A DNA stretch of 64,000 bases from Paenibacillus sp. Root52 (GCF_001426865.1 NZ_LMFO01000012.1:249086-313085); one strand, 5' to 3'. Positions 37,919 through 46,859 are shown, counted from the first letter of the stretch. Numbers and translations: made by a program. The notes: generated by a model from the sequence alone, not told the origin.

Positions 37919-38107
37919 TCATGCCGCCACGAGCGAAAATGCAATTAATAACATCACTAAACTAGTCATACGAACAAAGGCCATATACGGCTTGCTAGGC
38001 TCGGATTCCCCCTTAACAATCCAACCATAACGTAGGAACCATCCGAACTTTGGGAAACAAAGATTGATAATGCACAGTATCATGAAAATAAAAAAGAGGG
38101 TTCTCAT
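37919..38107 (-). CDS. 62-residue two-helix membrane protein
   Basis: ATG 38107 with GAGGAAGG upstream on the minus strand. Two hydrophobic helices (MRTLFFIFMILCIINL and RMTSLVMLLIAFSLVAA) flank FGWFLRYGWIVKGESEPSKPY, a pattern like DUF6199-type small proteins. A longer in-frame start (38143) exists without a ribosome site. It lies 41 bp downstream of a 22-residue ORF, probably in one transcript. Confidence 0.65.
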   Translation of the reverse strand: MRTLFFIFMILCIINLCFPKFGWFLRYGWIVKGESEPSKPYMAFVRMTSLVMLLIAFSLVAA

Positions 38108-38148
38108 GCGCGATCTTCCTTCCTCGTTCAGGAATGGCCTCAATCCAC

Positions 38149-38217
38149 TTATCGACGACGTCTATTGAAAATGAATAAGATCAGAATAACGATGATGAGA
38201 ATGAACAGAAACTTCAT
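38149..38217 (-). CDS. 22-residue membrane micropeptide
   Basis: ATG 38217 on the minus strand is preceded by AGGAGGA at 5-6 bp, a near-ideal ribosome site. The product is MKFLFILIIV, more hydrophobic residues, then NRRRR: one short helix with a basic C-terminus. Codons for such a peptide are unlikely to sit behind a perfect site by chance, but there is no family to compare. The next gene follows in the same direction. Confidence 0.55.
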   Translation of the reverse strand: MKFLFILIIVILILFIFNRRRR

Positions 38218-38381
38218 GTGTATTCCTCCTAAGTTTATGAAAACATTAACCTTTCCGGCACCGTTTGAACAACTATGTTACAATTAATGATATTGAATTA
38301 GTATGATCACATACCAAATTGATGACATGCAACCATTTATTATTGATCATTGTTGAAGGTAGATAGAAGCAGGAGGGAAGC

Positions 38382-39545
38382 ATGACCATTCAAAATCAGT
38401 ATTCCATGCCCATTCAGTGGGAGTTTTTAATTTCTAAGCTTAAATCTTCCGTAACTGTGGTCGACGCAACCTCACCAGAACTGCCCCTGATCTATGTAAA
38501 CGAGCACTTTACAACATTGACAGGATATTCGTTAGAAGAGTCTATTGGGCAAAATTGTAGGTTTCTTCAAGGGCGTGATACCCTTCCAGAGACAGTAACT
38601 AAGATTCGTGAAGCACTCAGAGAGCAGAAGTCAATTAAGATAGATATTCTGAATTACACAAAAAGTGGACACAAGTTTTGGAACGAGTTGAATATAGATC
38701 CGATCTTTAATGACGAGGGAGAATGCCTCTTTTTTGTTGGGATACAATATGACATCTCAGAGCGGAAATATGCCGAAGAACAGCTTCGTATGGCAGCGAA
38801 CATGGCTGAATTGAACAGCCGAGGACAACTAGAATTTATCGGCAAACTGAATCATGAGTTACGAACGCCGCTCAATGGAATTATGGGAATGATTGAGCTG
38901 GTGGGAATGGAAGAAACCAGTGACGAGCAAAAGGAGTACCTGGAGCTTGCTCGTCAATCGGGAGAGGCCTTGCTGAACATTGTAAACAAGAGCTTGGATA
39001 TGGCAAAGTTAGGTCGTGGGAAAATGAAGGTAGAGCAGATTGAGTTTCAGCCTTCCAAACTGATCCAGCAGATCATTAAGACGCATGAACTCGCTGCTAT
39101 ACAGAAGCAGATTTGCTTAGTCTGCCATGTTGATCTTGAAGTGCCAGAAGTGCTCGTTGGAGATCCATTGCGCTTACGACAGGTGCTGGATAACTTAATA
39201 AACAATGCGATTAAGTTTACGGAGCAAGGTGAAGTGCATATTCAATTGGATGTAGAAGAGACATTGGAGGATGTAACGACGCTGGTCTTTAGCATTCAAG
39301 ATACAGGGATTGGGATTCCACAAGATCAGATGAATCAATTATTTGAAGCCTTCACTCAGACAGATGTGTCTCATGCACGGAGGTTTGGGGGCAGCGGTCT
39401 TGGATTAACGATCTGCAAAGAGTTGCTGGAATTGATGCATGGTGAAATCACGGTGGAAAGTCAAGAAGGTCAGGGTACACAATTCCAGGTCACTGTACCA
39501 TTAAAGCGGCAACCGGTGATGCCAAGTATGGGTCATGTAGGTTGA
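38382..39545 (+). CDS. LOV-domain sensor histidine kinase (putative blue-light receptor)
   Basis: 387 residues. A PAS domain at ~10-130 carries GQNCRFLQGRD, the LOV photoactive motif with the flavin-adduct Cys at residue 59, and NELNIDPI..FFVGIQYDI, closely following B. subtilis YtvA. After a coiled linker come the H-box NHELRTPLNGIMG (phospho-acceptor His158), N-box DNLINNAIKF and G-boxes DTGIGIP and GSGLGL. No membrane segment, so it is cytoplasmic. No response regulator is adjacent: an orphan kinase. AGGAGG precedes ATG 38382. Confidence 0.93.
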   Translation: MTIQNQYSMPIQWEFLISKLKSSVTVVDATSPELPLIYVNEHFTTLTGYSLEESIGQNCRFLQGRDTLPETVTKIREALREQKSIKIDILNYTKSGHKFWNELNIDPIFNDEGECLFFVGIQYDISERKYAEEQLRMAANMAELNSRGQLEFIGKLNHELRTPLNGIMGMIELVGMEETSDEQKEYLELARQSGEALLNIVNKSLDMAKLGRGKMKVEQIEFQPSKLIQQIIKTHELAAIQKQICLVCHVDLEVPEVLVGDPLRLRQVLDNLINNAIKFTEQGEVHIQLDVEETLEDVTTLVFSIQDTGIGIPQDQMNQLFEAFTQTDVSHARRFGGSGLGLTICKELLELMHGEITVESQEGQGTQFQVTVPLKRQPVMPSMGHVG

Positions 39546-39571
39546 AGGATTATTATATGATCGGAAGAGGG

Positions 39572-39602
39572 CAGTTCGGGAGAGATCCGGGCTGTTTTTT
39601 TC
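39572..39602 (+). terminator. Terminator after the LOV kinase
   Basis: GGCAGTTCGG / CCGGGCTG imperfect stem followed by T7. Confidence 0.7.
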
Positions 39603-39614
39603 TGTGCATTTCCG

Positions 39615-39644
39615 TTGTTCCGCGAACGAATGTTCTGATATAAT
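39615..39644 (+). promoter_or_regulatory. Promoter with LexA/DinR-like SOS box before the NucB-type nuclease
   Basis: TTGTTC 39615-39620, 18-bp spacer, TATAAT 39639-39644. The spacer contains CGAACGAATGTTCT; its core GAAC-N4-GTTC is 39624-39635, matching 13 of 14 positions of the Gram-positive LexA consensus CGAACRNRYGTTYC. Binding there would block the promoter. Confidence 0.65.
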
Positions 39645-39670
39645 GTAATGGTGAATGGGGGAGAGACAGC

Positions 39671-40162
39671 ATGACGCGTAAACGCACAAGGAAGAGAAGA
39701 AATAAAGGGACAGCCAGGTTGAAGAAGCAATGGGTCACCTTGGTCACCCTTGCTTTAGTCGCCTGTTTAGCATGGTTTAATGGAGATTATAAGCTGGGGG
39801 ATTGGACTTCTATATTTAATGGGAGTAGTAGCCAAGGTGTAGATCATACGCTGATCTTCCCTTCTGAACGCTACCCAGAGACAGCTAATCATATTCGATC
39901 GGCCGTTAAGGCAGGTCATTCTGATGTGTGTACAATCGATCGTGATGGTGCTGAGGCGAATCGGGATCTTTCGCTGAAGGGAGTGCCAGTGAAGAAGGGG
40001 AAGGATCGAGACGAGTGGCCAATGGCTATGTGTGCAGAGGGTGGTGCTAATGCGGATATCCAATACATTACGCCAAAGGACAATCGCGGAGCAGGTTCAT
40101 GGGTTGGCAATCAACTTAGTACATATCCAAATGGAACACGAGTGAAGTTTGTTGTTGAATAG
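39671..40162 (+). CDS. nucB: NucA/NucB-family secreted deoxyribonuclease
   Basis: 163 residues. A basic N-terminus and hydrophobic segment ([19 protein letters not shown]) act as signal or anchor. The catalytic core has [36 protein letters not shown] and [13 protein letters not shown], the diagnostic NucA/NucB motifs with the catalytic Asp/Glu pair in DRDEWP. Relatives degrade extracellular DNA during competence (NucA) or sporulation (NucB). The LexA-like box in its promoter suggests damage induction instead. GGGGGAGAGAC lies before ATG 39671. Confidence 0.92.
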   Translation: MTRKRTRKRRNKGTARLKKQWVTLVTLALVACLAWFNGDYKLGDWTSIFNGSSSQGVDHTLIFPSERYPETANHIRSAVKAGHSDVCTIDRDGAEANRDLSLKGVPVKKGKDRDEWPMAMCAEGGANADIQYITPKDNRGAGSWVGNQLSTYPNGTRVKFVVE

Positions 40163-40196
40163 CGAGATCTAAGACAGATCCTATTTATATAGTAAT

Positions 40197-40232
40197 GAAG
40201 AACGCCAGACTCCTCAAAGTCTGGCGTTCTTC
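40197..40232. terminator. Bidirectional terminator
   Basis: 15-bp perfect stem GAAGAACGCCAGACT / AGTCTGGCGTTCTTC between the converging nuclease gene and the minus-strand ORF. Confidence 0.85.
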
Positions 40233-40278
40233 ATCGTCCAATGATTCACTTGATTCACTGATGGCTACAAACGGCTGT

Positions 40279-40500
40279 TCACAGTGCCATACTGCTTAGG
40301 TGATGCGAACGAATGCTTAACAGGCGTGTGACCTGCTCAACCTCCTCAAACGGAATCCAAAGGTTCCCTTGTACTGTACGTAGAAGGAGGATGGAGGAGT
40401 CGGCAGAGCGTTCTGGAAATCCGGTTACAGATTCACCACTTGTATTACGAACCATAATTTGTTGATTACGACGGATGGCAATTTCTACCTCTTTGTTCAT
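40279..40500 (-). CDS. Hypothetical small beta-rich protein
   Basis: 73 residues with AGGAGA upstream of ATG 40500. MNKEVEIAIRRNQQIMVRNT then alternating strands ending LWIPFEEVEQVTRLL; this small beta-barrel-like pattern (I-x-G-x-I...I-x-F-x-x-I) recalls YolD or SH3-like domains, but I cannot name a family. Convergent with the nuclease gene. Confidence 0.55.
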   Translation of the reverse strand: MNKEVEIAIRRNQQIMVRNTSGESVTGFPERSADSSILLLRTVQGNLWIPFEEVEQVTRLLSIRSHHLSSMAL

Positions 40501-40654
40501 ATGTCATTTCTCCTGGTTATGAGATTAGATTCGATATGTCAATAATTTCAATGGTTAATTTGTCTTCTTTATCTAGTCTATCAGAACTAGGTATGAATTT
40601 CCAGAAGAGAAGTGATTTTGTGGGTTAGGTGATTCGCCTTATCGCGTGATTAGC

Positions 40655-40680
40655 GTTTGTTTCTTTCAGTTAGAGGGTTA
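40655..40680 (+). promoter_or_regulatory. Possible sigma-B-type promoter
   Basis: GTTTGT 40655-40660, 14-bp spacer, GGGTTA 40675-40680, near the sigma-B consensus GTTTAA-N14-GGGTAT and upstream of a general-stress-protein gene. Weak by sequence alone. Confidence 0.3.
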
Positions 40681-40723
40681 TAAAGGGTACTGAAGCTAAA
40701 GTGTATGTTAAGGAGGATTCCGT

Positions 40724-41179
40724 ATGACAAAGTTATTGATTGGAATGGTACGTACTGAGAACGAAGCCATTTTAATGTTGAATCAGCTTCGACAGGCAGG
40801 AGTTGATTCCGATTCACTCGGCGTAGTCGCTAAAGAACAGCTTAATTTGGAATTGATTAGTGAGAAGGCAGGTTTACCTAAACCACTTAAGGGTGCAGGT
40901 ACTGATGGAGCATTAGGAGCTTTTAAGGGGGTGCTGGCTGCGCTTGGTAAACGTAAGGATCATACGATGTCTGCCGGGAAGGCCGTTCGCCGGCTTGCAG
41001 GTAATGAAATCGGTGAAGAGACCGATGATTTTGTACTTACCCTGACGGAAGCCGGTATCTCTGAGGAAGACGCAAGCTATTATGAGCAATGGCTTATGCA
41101 ACAACATTTGCTTGTGATTGTGGAAACCAGTGAAGACGAGATTGCTCGGATCACGCCTATTATCATGAAGCGTGACTAA
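40724..41179 (+). CDS. General stress protein 17M-like protein
   Basis: 151 residues. LLIGMVRTENEAILMLNQLRQAGVDSDSLGVVAK is the GSP17M-like N-terminal fold; a Gly-rich middle (GAGTDGALGAFKGVLAALG) could form a membrane hairpin, and the end is LLVIVETSEDEIARI. Relatives (YflT, GsiB-associated 17M family) are stress-induced in Bacillus, with unknown molecular role. AAGGAGG precedes ATG 40724. Confidence 0.8.
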   Translation: MTKLLIGMVRTENEAILMLNQLRQAGVDSDSLGVVAKEQLNLELISEKAGLPKPLKGAGTDGALGAFKGVLAALGKRKDHTMSAGKAVRRLAGNEIGEETDDFVLTLTEAGISEEDASYYEQWLMQQHLLVIVETSEDEIARITPIIMKRD

Positions 41180-41244
41180 GAAAAAGTGAACTTATTTTCT
41201 TTTTTAGCTTAATTTAATCCTGATTTTAGGTTTCTTTAATGTTG

Positions 41245-41351
41245 GGGAGGTATTCTTACCTTACACCTCCCTTAATATAGATGGTTTATAAGAAAGTTCG
41301 AGACCGCAACTCGACCTTTCTAGGCACTGCTGGCTTATGCTGGTGGTGCCT
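41245..41351 (+). terminator. Three consecutive hairpins after the stress-protein gene
   Basis: GGGAGGT/ACCTCCC at 41245-41271, AGAAAGTTCGAG/CTCGACCTTTCT at 41291-41321, AGGCAC/GTGCCT at 41322-41351, the last followed by GTTTTATTA. Any of them could terminate; the tandem arrangement is unusual. Confidence 0.5.
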
Positions 41352-41385
41352 GTTTTATTATTAGAAATATTTTTAGAAAAAAGTA

Positions 41386-41414
41386 TTGCATATTATTTAA
41401 ATACATGATAAGAT
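41386..41414 (+). promoter_or_regulatory. tRNA-Leu promoter
   Basis: TTGCAT 41386-41391, 17-bp spacer, TAAGAT 41409-41414; start site ~35 bp before the tRNA. Confidence 0.65.
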
Positions 41415-41454
41415 ATTTCTTGTCGCCACAATTGATTGTGTGATACATACACAT

Positions 41455-41540
41455 GCCGGGGTGGCGGAATTGGCAGACGCACAGGACTTAAAATCCTGCG
41501 GTAGGTGACTACCGTACCGGTTCGATCCCGGTCCTCGGCA
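41455..41540 (+). tRNA. tRNA-Leu (TAA)
   Basis: 86-nt class II tRNA. Acceptor GCCGGGG / CCTCGGC, discriminator A, anticodon loop ACTTAAAAT (TAA), long variable arm (CGGTAGGTGACTACCG) and T-arm CCGGTTCGATCCCGG. Confidence 0.96.
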
Positions 41541-41551
41541 TCCATTAAGAG

Positions 41552-41593
41552 AAAAGGAAATTCCTTGATATATCAGGGGATTTCCTTTTTTTT
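41552..41593 (+). terminator. Terminator after tRNA-Leu
   Basis: AAAGGAAATTCCTTGA / ATCAGGGGATTTCCTTT stem with T8. Confidence 0.9.
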
Positions 41594-41630
41594 ATACTTT
41601 TTTTATGAGGGTCTTGAATCATAAGCGCGA

Positions 41631-41798
41631 TTAATTCTTGGAATTCCTGTATTCAATAAAGCTGAGGATTATTAACAGAGTTGAACCCGGTAAATATGTA
41701 AAGAAGTAAATTTCTTTTGGCGCATATCCTGTTGGATGCAAGACCCCTAATGTCATCCAAACAAAAGCTAATACATAGAATTTAGTGTACTTAGACAA
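41631..41798 (-). CDS. Small membrane protein (55 residues)
   Basis: Minus strand, TTG 41798 preceded by GGAGG at 8 bp. Two hydrophobic helices (FYVLAFVWMTLGVLH, YFFTYLPGSTLLIILSFI). The frame extends to 41816, but there the GGAGG would fall inside the coding region. No family recognised. Confidence 0.5.
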   Translation of the reverse strand: MSKYTKFYVLAFVWMTLGVLHPTGYAPKEIYFFTYLPGSTLLIILSFIEYRNSKN

Positions 41799-42057
41799 AT
41801 TTAAAACCTCCGCCAACGTTGGTTATGAATAATTAGCTACAGTATAGCTGAATATTCATATTTTTTGTTGTATTTTTTTGCGTTCAGATCAGTGTCCGAT
41901 CTTTGTTATGGGGCATTGTGGAATGGGTAATGAAACAATCCGTGGTGGTCGTTATGAAGACAAGGGATGTTGGTGTATACTGGCTATAGGCATATATTAC
42001 CTTTATCTTGCGGAGCTCAAAGTTAACCAAATACATTTTTAATGGAGGACTCGACAT

Positions 42058-44979
42058 ATGTTGAAACAGCTTCAGTCTTATCAAGTAATCCAGGAACGCA
42101 GGATGGAGGAACTGAAATCTGACGGCTACTTGCTGGAACACAAAAAGTCAGGTGCCAAAATTGTACTTATGTCCAACGAAGACGACAATAAAGTATTTAG
42201 TATCGGTTTTAGAACACCACCTAGCGATAATACAGGCGTACCTCATATTCTGGAGCATTCCGTATTATGCGGATCTAAGAAGTTTCCAGCGAAGGATTCC
42301 TTTGTTGAATTGTTGAAGGGTTCACTCAATACATTTTTGAATGCAATGACGTACCCGGACAAAACGATCTATCCTATTGCAAGCCGTAACGAGCATGATT
42401 TTCATAATTTGATGGACATCTATCTGGATGCGGTGTTAAATACGAATATTTATGAGAACGAAAAAATATTTTTGCAGGAAGGTTGGAATTACAAATTACC
42501 TTCTGCAGAGGATGATTTAACATATAACGGCGTTGTTTACAACGAAATGAAAGGTGCTTTTTCTTCACCTGAACGGATTGTTCGCAGAGCTGTGCTCAAC
42601 TCTCTATTCCCAGATACAACGTACTCCAAGGAATCGGGAGGTATCCCGGACGAGATTACAGATCTAACCTATCAAGGACTTTTGGATTTCCATACGAAGT
42701 ATTATCATCCTTCTAATAGCTTTATTTATTTGTATGGAGACATGGATATGGAAGAGAAGCTTAAGTGGTTGGATGAAACGTATCTGAGTCAATACGATCG
42801 GATGGAGACAGATTCGGAGATTGAGCTGCAGCCTTCATTTGGTGAACGTGTCGATGTGGTACAAACGTATTCGGCTGGAACGACAGAGTCGGAAGTGGAC
42901 AACAGCTTCTTAACCTATAATGCAGTTATTGGAACAAGCTTGGATCAAGAGCTGAATATCGCCTTTCAAATATTACAATATGCGCTTCTGAATGCTCCAG
43001 GTGCGGTATTGAAGCAGGCGTTGCTCGACAAAGGAATTGCCAAGGACGTATATGGCTCATATGATGATAGCTTGTACCAGCCGGTCATGACGATTGGGCT
43101 GAAGAAGAGTAATTTGGAGAGTAAACAGGTGTTCCTCGAGACGGTTCACGAAGTGCTTGAGCGCGTTGTGCGCGAAGGGATCGATCCGAAAGCACTTCTA
43201 GCCGGAATTAATTCATATGAATTTAATCATCGGGAAGCAGACTTTGGAAGAATGCCTAAAGGGCTGATCTACGGCTTCTATACGCTACAGAGCTGGTTAT
43301 ATGACGACAAGGCACCGTTCACCCATTTGGAGGCCAATGCTGTATTTGCTTCGCTCAGAACGAAGATGAACGAAGGATATTTCGAGCAATTGATTCTGCA
43401 ATATTTATTGCAAAATACGCATACGTCATTTGTGGCCGTGACTCCGGATAAAGGGCTCAGTTTGCGTAAGGAAGAGGCATTGAAATCGCGTTTGAAATCA
43501 CTCCAAGCCAGTCTGAGTACGGAAGAGATCGAGCAACTGGTTCAACGTACCAAGGAACTCGCGGATTATCAGAATGCACCTTCAACCAAAGAACAACAGC
43601 AGGTCATTCCAACCTTGTCGATTGAAGATATCGATCCGCAAGCGTCCAAATTATCGAATACATTAAAGTCCGTCGATGGAACAACGATTGTACATCACAA
43701 TCTGTACACGAACGGAATTGGATATCTGAAATTGTTGTTTAATGTGAAGGAAGTTCCCGAGCATCTACAGCCGTACTTAGGACTTTTGAAAAGTGTGTTA
43801 GGTTACGTGGATACCGCAAACTTCAAATTCAATGGTCTGTCCAATGAAATCCACATTCATTCCGGTGGAATCAGTGCCAGCGTAGGGGCGAGCGCCGATG
43901 CTCGTCAATACAATACGTATAAAGCTCATTTTGAGATTGAAGCTAAAATTCTATATGATAAGCTGGATTTTGCTTTTGATATGATTGAGGAGATTGTACT
44001 GACTTCGCAGTTCCATGATACGAAGCGGTTGTACGAGATCATTTCCCAATTGAAGGGCAGACTGCAGCGTAGCTTAATCAATAGTGGACACTCGGCAGCA
44101 ATGGGCAGATCCTCTGCCAAGCATTCAGCCGTAGCTGCCTTTCGTGAAGCGGTAAGTGGTGTAGCGTTCTACCAGTGGCTTGAGGAGCTGCAGGCAAATT
44201 ATGAAGATCGCAAAGAAGAGCTAGCGGATCGTTTGAAAGAACTGACGGGAATGATCTTTAGACCTGAGAACCTACTGGTAAGTTATACGGCTGATGATCA
44301 AGGATATGCTAGTCTAGAGCAGCACGTATCGAAACTAAAAGCGAAGCTATATACGCAAGAGGTTGTTAAAGAACATACTGAGTTCCAAGCAGTCCATCAC
44401 AACGAGGGCTTCAAGTCTCCATCAGAGGTTCAGTACGTCGTGCAGACAGGCAACTTCATCCATAAAGGATTCGAGTATACAGGCTCACTTCGCGTATTGC
44501 AGGGAATTCTGTCACTGGACTATTTATGGACAAATATTCGCGCTAAAGGTGGCGCATATGGCTGTATGACAGGTTTCAGACGGAGTGGCGACAGCTATAT
44601 GGCATCCTACAGAGACCCTAACCTAGAGAAAACCTATAATGTGTACGAAGAGATGCCGCAGTATTTGCAAAAATTCAAAGCAGATTCGCGCGAAATGACA
44701 CGTTATATCATTGGTGCAATTCAAGACCTCGATGCGCCTAGAACTCCATACGCAGAGGGAACCTTCTCATTGGAGTGTTACTTGTCTAATGTGACGGAGG
44801 CAGACCTCCAGAAAGAAAGAGATGAAGTGCTGAGCACCACAGAAGCACACATCGTTAACTTTGCTCCGCTGATCTCTGCAATCCTTGAGGAGAAACATCG
44901 GTGCGTTATTGGTAACGAGAGCAAAATTGAGGAACAACGTGACTTGTTCGACGAAACGCTTGATTTGATCAAGTATTAA
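42058..44979 (+). CDS. M16C zinc metallopeptidase (presequence-protease type)
   Basis: 973 residues. The inverted zinc motif HILEH is at ~62-66, with the distal Glu in VYNEMKGAFSSPE (~170); a second, inactive M16-like half follows from ~520. This full-length fused architecture is the PreP/M16C group, which cuts small peptides inside a closed chamber. It has no signal peptide, so it is probably cytoplasmic. TGGAGG precedes ATG 42058. Monocistronic, with its own terminator at 45212. Confidence 0.92.
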   Translation: MLKQLQSYQVIQERRMEELKSDGYLLEHKKSGAKIVLMSNEDDNKVFSIGFRTPPSDNTGVPHILEHSVLCGSKKFPAKDSFVELLKGSLNTFLNAMTYPDKTIYPIASRNEHDFHNLMDIYLDAVLNTNIYENEKIFLQEGWNYKLPSAEDDLTYNGVVYNEMKGAFSSPERIVRRAVLNSLFPDTTYSKESGGIPDEITDLTYQGLLDFHTKYYHPSNSFIYLYGDMDMEEKLKWLDETYLSQYDRMETDSEIELQPSFGERVDVVQTYSAGTTESEVDNSFLTYNAVIGTSLDQELNIAFQILQYALLNAPGAVLKQALLDKGIAKDVYGSYDDSLYQPVMTIGLKKSNLESKQVFLETVHEVLERVVREGIDPKALLAGINSYEFNHREADFGRMPKGLIYGFYTLQSWLYDDKAPFTHLEANAVFASLRTKMNEGYFEQLILQYLLQNTHTSFVAVTPDKGLSLRKEEALKSRLKSLQASLSTEEIEQLVQRTKELADYQNAPSTKEQQQVIPTLSIEDIDPQASKLSNTLKSVDGTTIVHHNLYTNGIGYLKLLFNVKEVPEHLQPYLGLLKSVLGYVDTANFKFNGLSNEIHIHSGGISASVGASADARQYNTYKAHFEIEAKILYDKLDFAFDMIEEIVLTSQFHDTKRLYEIISQLKGRLQRSLINSGHSAAMGRSSAKHSAVAAFREAVSGVAFYQWLEELQANYEDRKEELADRLKELTGMIFRPENLLVSYTADDQGYASLEQHVSKLKAKLYTQEVVKEHTEFQAVHHNEGFKSPSEVQYVVQTGNFIHKGFEYTGSLRVLQGILSLDYLWTNIRAKGGAYGCMTGFRRSGDSYMASYRDPNLEKTYNVYEEMPQYLQKFKADSREMTRYIIGAIQDLDAPRTPYAEGTFSLECYLSNVTEADLQKERDEVLSTTEAHIVNFAPLISAILEEKHRCVIGNESKIEEQRDLFDETLDLIKY

Positions 44980-45015
44980 TCATAAGCATCCAGAGCCATT
45001 TGACTTGACTTAAAG

Positions 45016-45193
45016 AGGTTGTTCAAAAAGTCCGCTTTTGATTACGAAGGATGCCTGACGGCATCTTAGCATCGAATATGGGATTCAGCCGAAAAGTCCG
45101 TTGCTCACGTAGATTTGCCTACGCTCCGCTACTCCATTTCTAGCTTCATCCCATCTTCTCGGTACTGAAAACCGACCTTTTTGAACACGCACT
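45016..45193 (-). repeat. GTTCAAAAAG-TIR dispersed repeat, copy 3 (178 bp)
   Basis: Reverse orientation relative to copy 1. AGGTTGTTCAAAAAG at the left end matches the complement of copy 1's right end, and TTTTTGAACACGCACT matches its left end. Long interior matches include ATCCCATCTTCTCGGTACTG and TAGCTTCATC. Lies between the M16C gene and its terminator. Confidence 0.88.
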
Positions 45194-45211
45194 TAAAATG
45201 TTACCAATTAG

Positions 45212-45251
45212 CGCCTTCTCCGGTGGATAACGCCTTGGAGAAGGCGTTTTT
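45212..45251 (+). terminator. Terminator after the M16C gene
   Basis: CGCCTTCTCC / GGAGAAGGCG perfect 10-bp stem and T5. Confidence 0.9.
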
Positions 45252-45517
45252 GCTCATGTGCATATGTGTTTGTATTTGATACCGTTGTGGCTCAATATCA
45301 GATAGGTTTAACAACTAAAAGTGCGGTTCGTGCGGCACATAGTAGACCAGCAGAGAGCGGCTCAAATTGCAGGTGGTGTGCAGATTTCTAGCCTGTGGTC
45401 TTCGGTTATGTTAAAATGATGGATAGTCTATGAGCCGATGGTAGCGGCTCACACAGCTAGCAGCCAGCTAGATGGCTGCAAAGGTACGTATTCATCCAGG
45501 GGAAGGAGCCTACATCT

Positions 45518-46186
45518 ATGTTTGGAAATGATTGGGATTCGGTGTTGCATGAAGAAGTGAATGCCGAGTACTTCAATAAAATTCGTTATGCGCTGGCGGC
45601 AGAGTACAAAACTCAAACTGTATATCCGACTAAGGAAAATTTGTTCTCAGCGCTAAAGCTCACCCCGTATCATCAGGTAAAAGCAGTCATTATTGGACAA
45701 GACCCTTATCATGGTGAAGGCCAAGCTCATGGGTTGAGTTTTTCAGTTATGCCAGGTGTACGCATTCCGCCATCCTTGAGAAACATCTATAAGGAAATGC
45801 ATGCTGATCTGGGTCTTCCTATCCCTGAACATGGTTATTTGGTTCATTGGGCCAAACAGGGGGTATTGCTGCTTAACAATGTGTTAACTGTACGTGAAGG
45901 TCAACCTAACTCACATCAAGGTCTAGGCTGGCAGACATTTACGGATGCCGTTATACGGGAATTGAACGAGCGTTCGGAGCCTATGGTATTTATGCTATGG
46001 GGCAGTCATGCCCAGAAGAAGGGTGCCTTTATCCATCGAGACAAGCATCTGGTGTTGGAGTCCACACATCCAAGTCCACTTGCTGCCCATCGTGGATTCT
46101 TTGGCAGTCGTCCCTTCTCTAAGGCCAATGATTTCTTGACCTCCAAAGGTATTGAACCGATCGACTGGAATATACCGCAAAACTAG
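45518..46186 (+). CDS. ung: Uracil-DNA glycosylase
   Basis: 222 residues, family 1 UDG. The catalytic water-activating motif GQDPYHGEGQAHG is near 61-73, LLLNNVLTV near 127, and the leucine-loop motif HPSPLAAHRGFFGS near 186-199. It removes uracil from DNA to start base-excision repair. GGGGAAGGAG precedes ATG 45518. Complete with all catalytic motifs. Confidence 0.97.
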   Translation: MFGNDWDSVLHEEVNAEYFNKIRYALAAEYKTQTVYPTKENLFSALKLTPYHQVKAVIIGQDPYHGEGQAHGLSFSVMPGVRIPPSLRNIYKEMHADLGLPIPEHGYLVHWAKQGVLLLNNVLTVREGQPNSHQGLGWQTFTDAVIRELNERSEPMVFMLWGSHAQKKGAFIHRDKHLVLESTHPSPLAAHRGFFGSRPFSKANDFLTSKGIEPIDWNIPQN

Positions 46187-46205
46187 ACAAATGAGGGTGA
46201 GGACA

Positions 46206-46625
46206 TTGCGACATTGGGTGGGACGAAAAGTAGCTGTATACCGAGCGACTGGCATTCGAGAACCGTTAAAAGGAACGCTGGTCGATTGGGACGAAGAATC
46301 GGGTTGTGTACGGATTGGGCCTAAACGTATCAAAGTATCGTTCGATAATATCGCAATGATCAGACCCTTGCCCGAGGAGAGCCTGCCTTTGAAGAAGGCG
46401 CGTTCTGAGGTGCATAAGGTTGGATATGTCATGAAGAAGGCGATACAGTTTGATAATGCGATTTACTTTAAATCAGAAGTGATGATATGGAGAAGAGCCA
46501 AAATTGTAGCTTTATCCACCACCATCCTCCGCCATGACGAAGACCAGGTTGAGATTGCAGATGGGCGATTTCTTCGTAAGGACAAGTATATGTTTGTCGT
46601 GCGTTCACGACGAGGAATTCGTTAA
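46206..46625 (+). CDS. Conserved hypothetical, LSm/SH3-like N-terminus
   Basis: 139 residues from TTG 46206, chosen because GGGTGAGGA sits just upstream; ATG 46191 in the same frame adds five residues but has no ribosome site. The N-terminal ~55 residues (HWVGRKVAVYRATGIREPLKGTLVDWD..IKVSFDNIAMI) look like a small beta barrel; the rest is basic. Not assigned to a named family. Starts 19 bp after ung and is probably co-transcribed with it. Confidence 0.6.
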   Translation: MRHWVGRKVAVYRATGIREPLKGTLVDWDEESGCVRIGPKRIKVSFDNIAMIRPLPEESLPLKKARSEVHKVGYVMKKAIQFDNAIYFKSEVMIWRRAKIVALSTTILRHDEDQVEIADGRFLRKDKYMFVVRSRRGIR

Positions 46626-46734
46626 ACATACGAATATATTTAATATTCATTTCATGTACAGATCATCTGGATTTAATCTTTAGTCGTTATATTAAGTGTA
46701 ACAACCCCTTCTAAATGATGTGTAATAACATGGG

Positions 46735-46765
46735 AGCCCGACCGGCTGCAAACGGTCGGGCTTTT
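46735..46765 (+). terminator. Terminator after the ung unit
   Basis: AGCCCGACCG / CGGTCGGGCT with short loop and TTTT. Confidence 0.85.
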
Positions 46766-46859
46766 CTGGTCTTGTGGGAATGTAAATTGGAGTAACATAG
46801 CAATGACATTTGTGATATATACTAGTGAGATCACAACAAGAGACAAGGAGTGAAGACGT

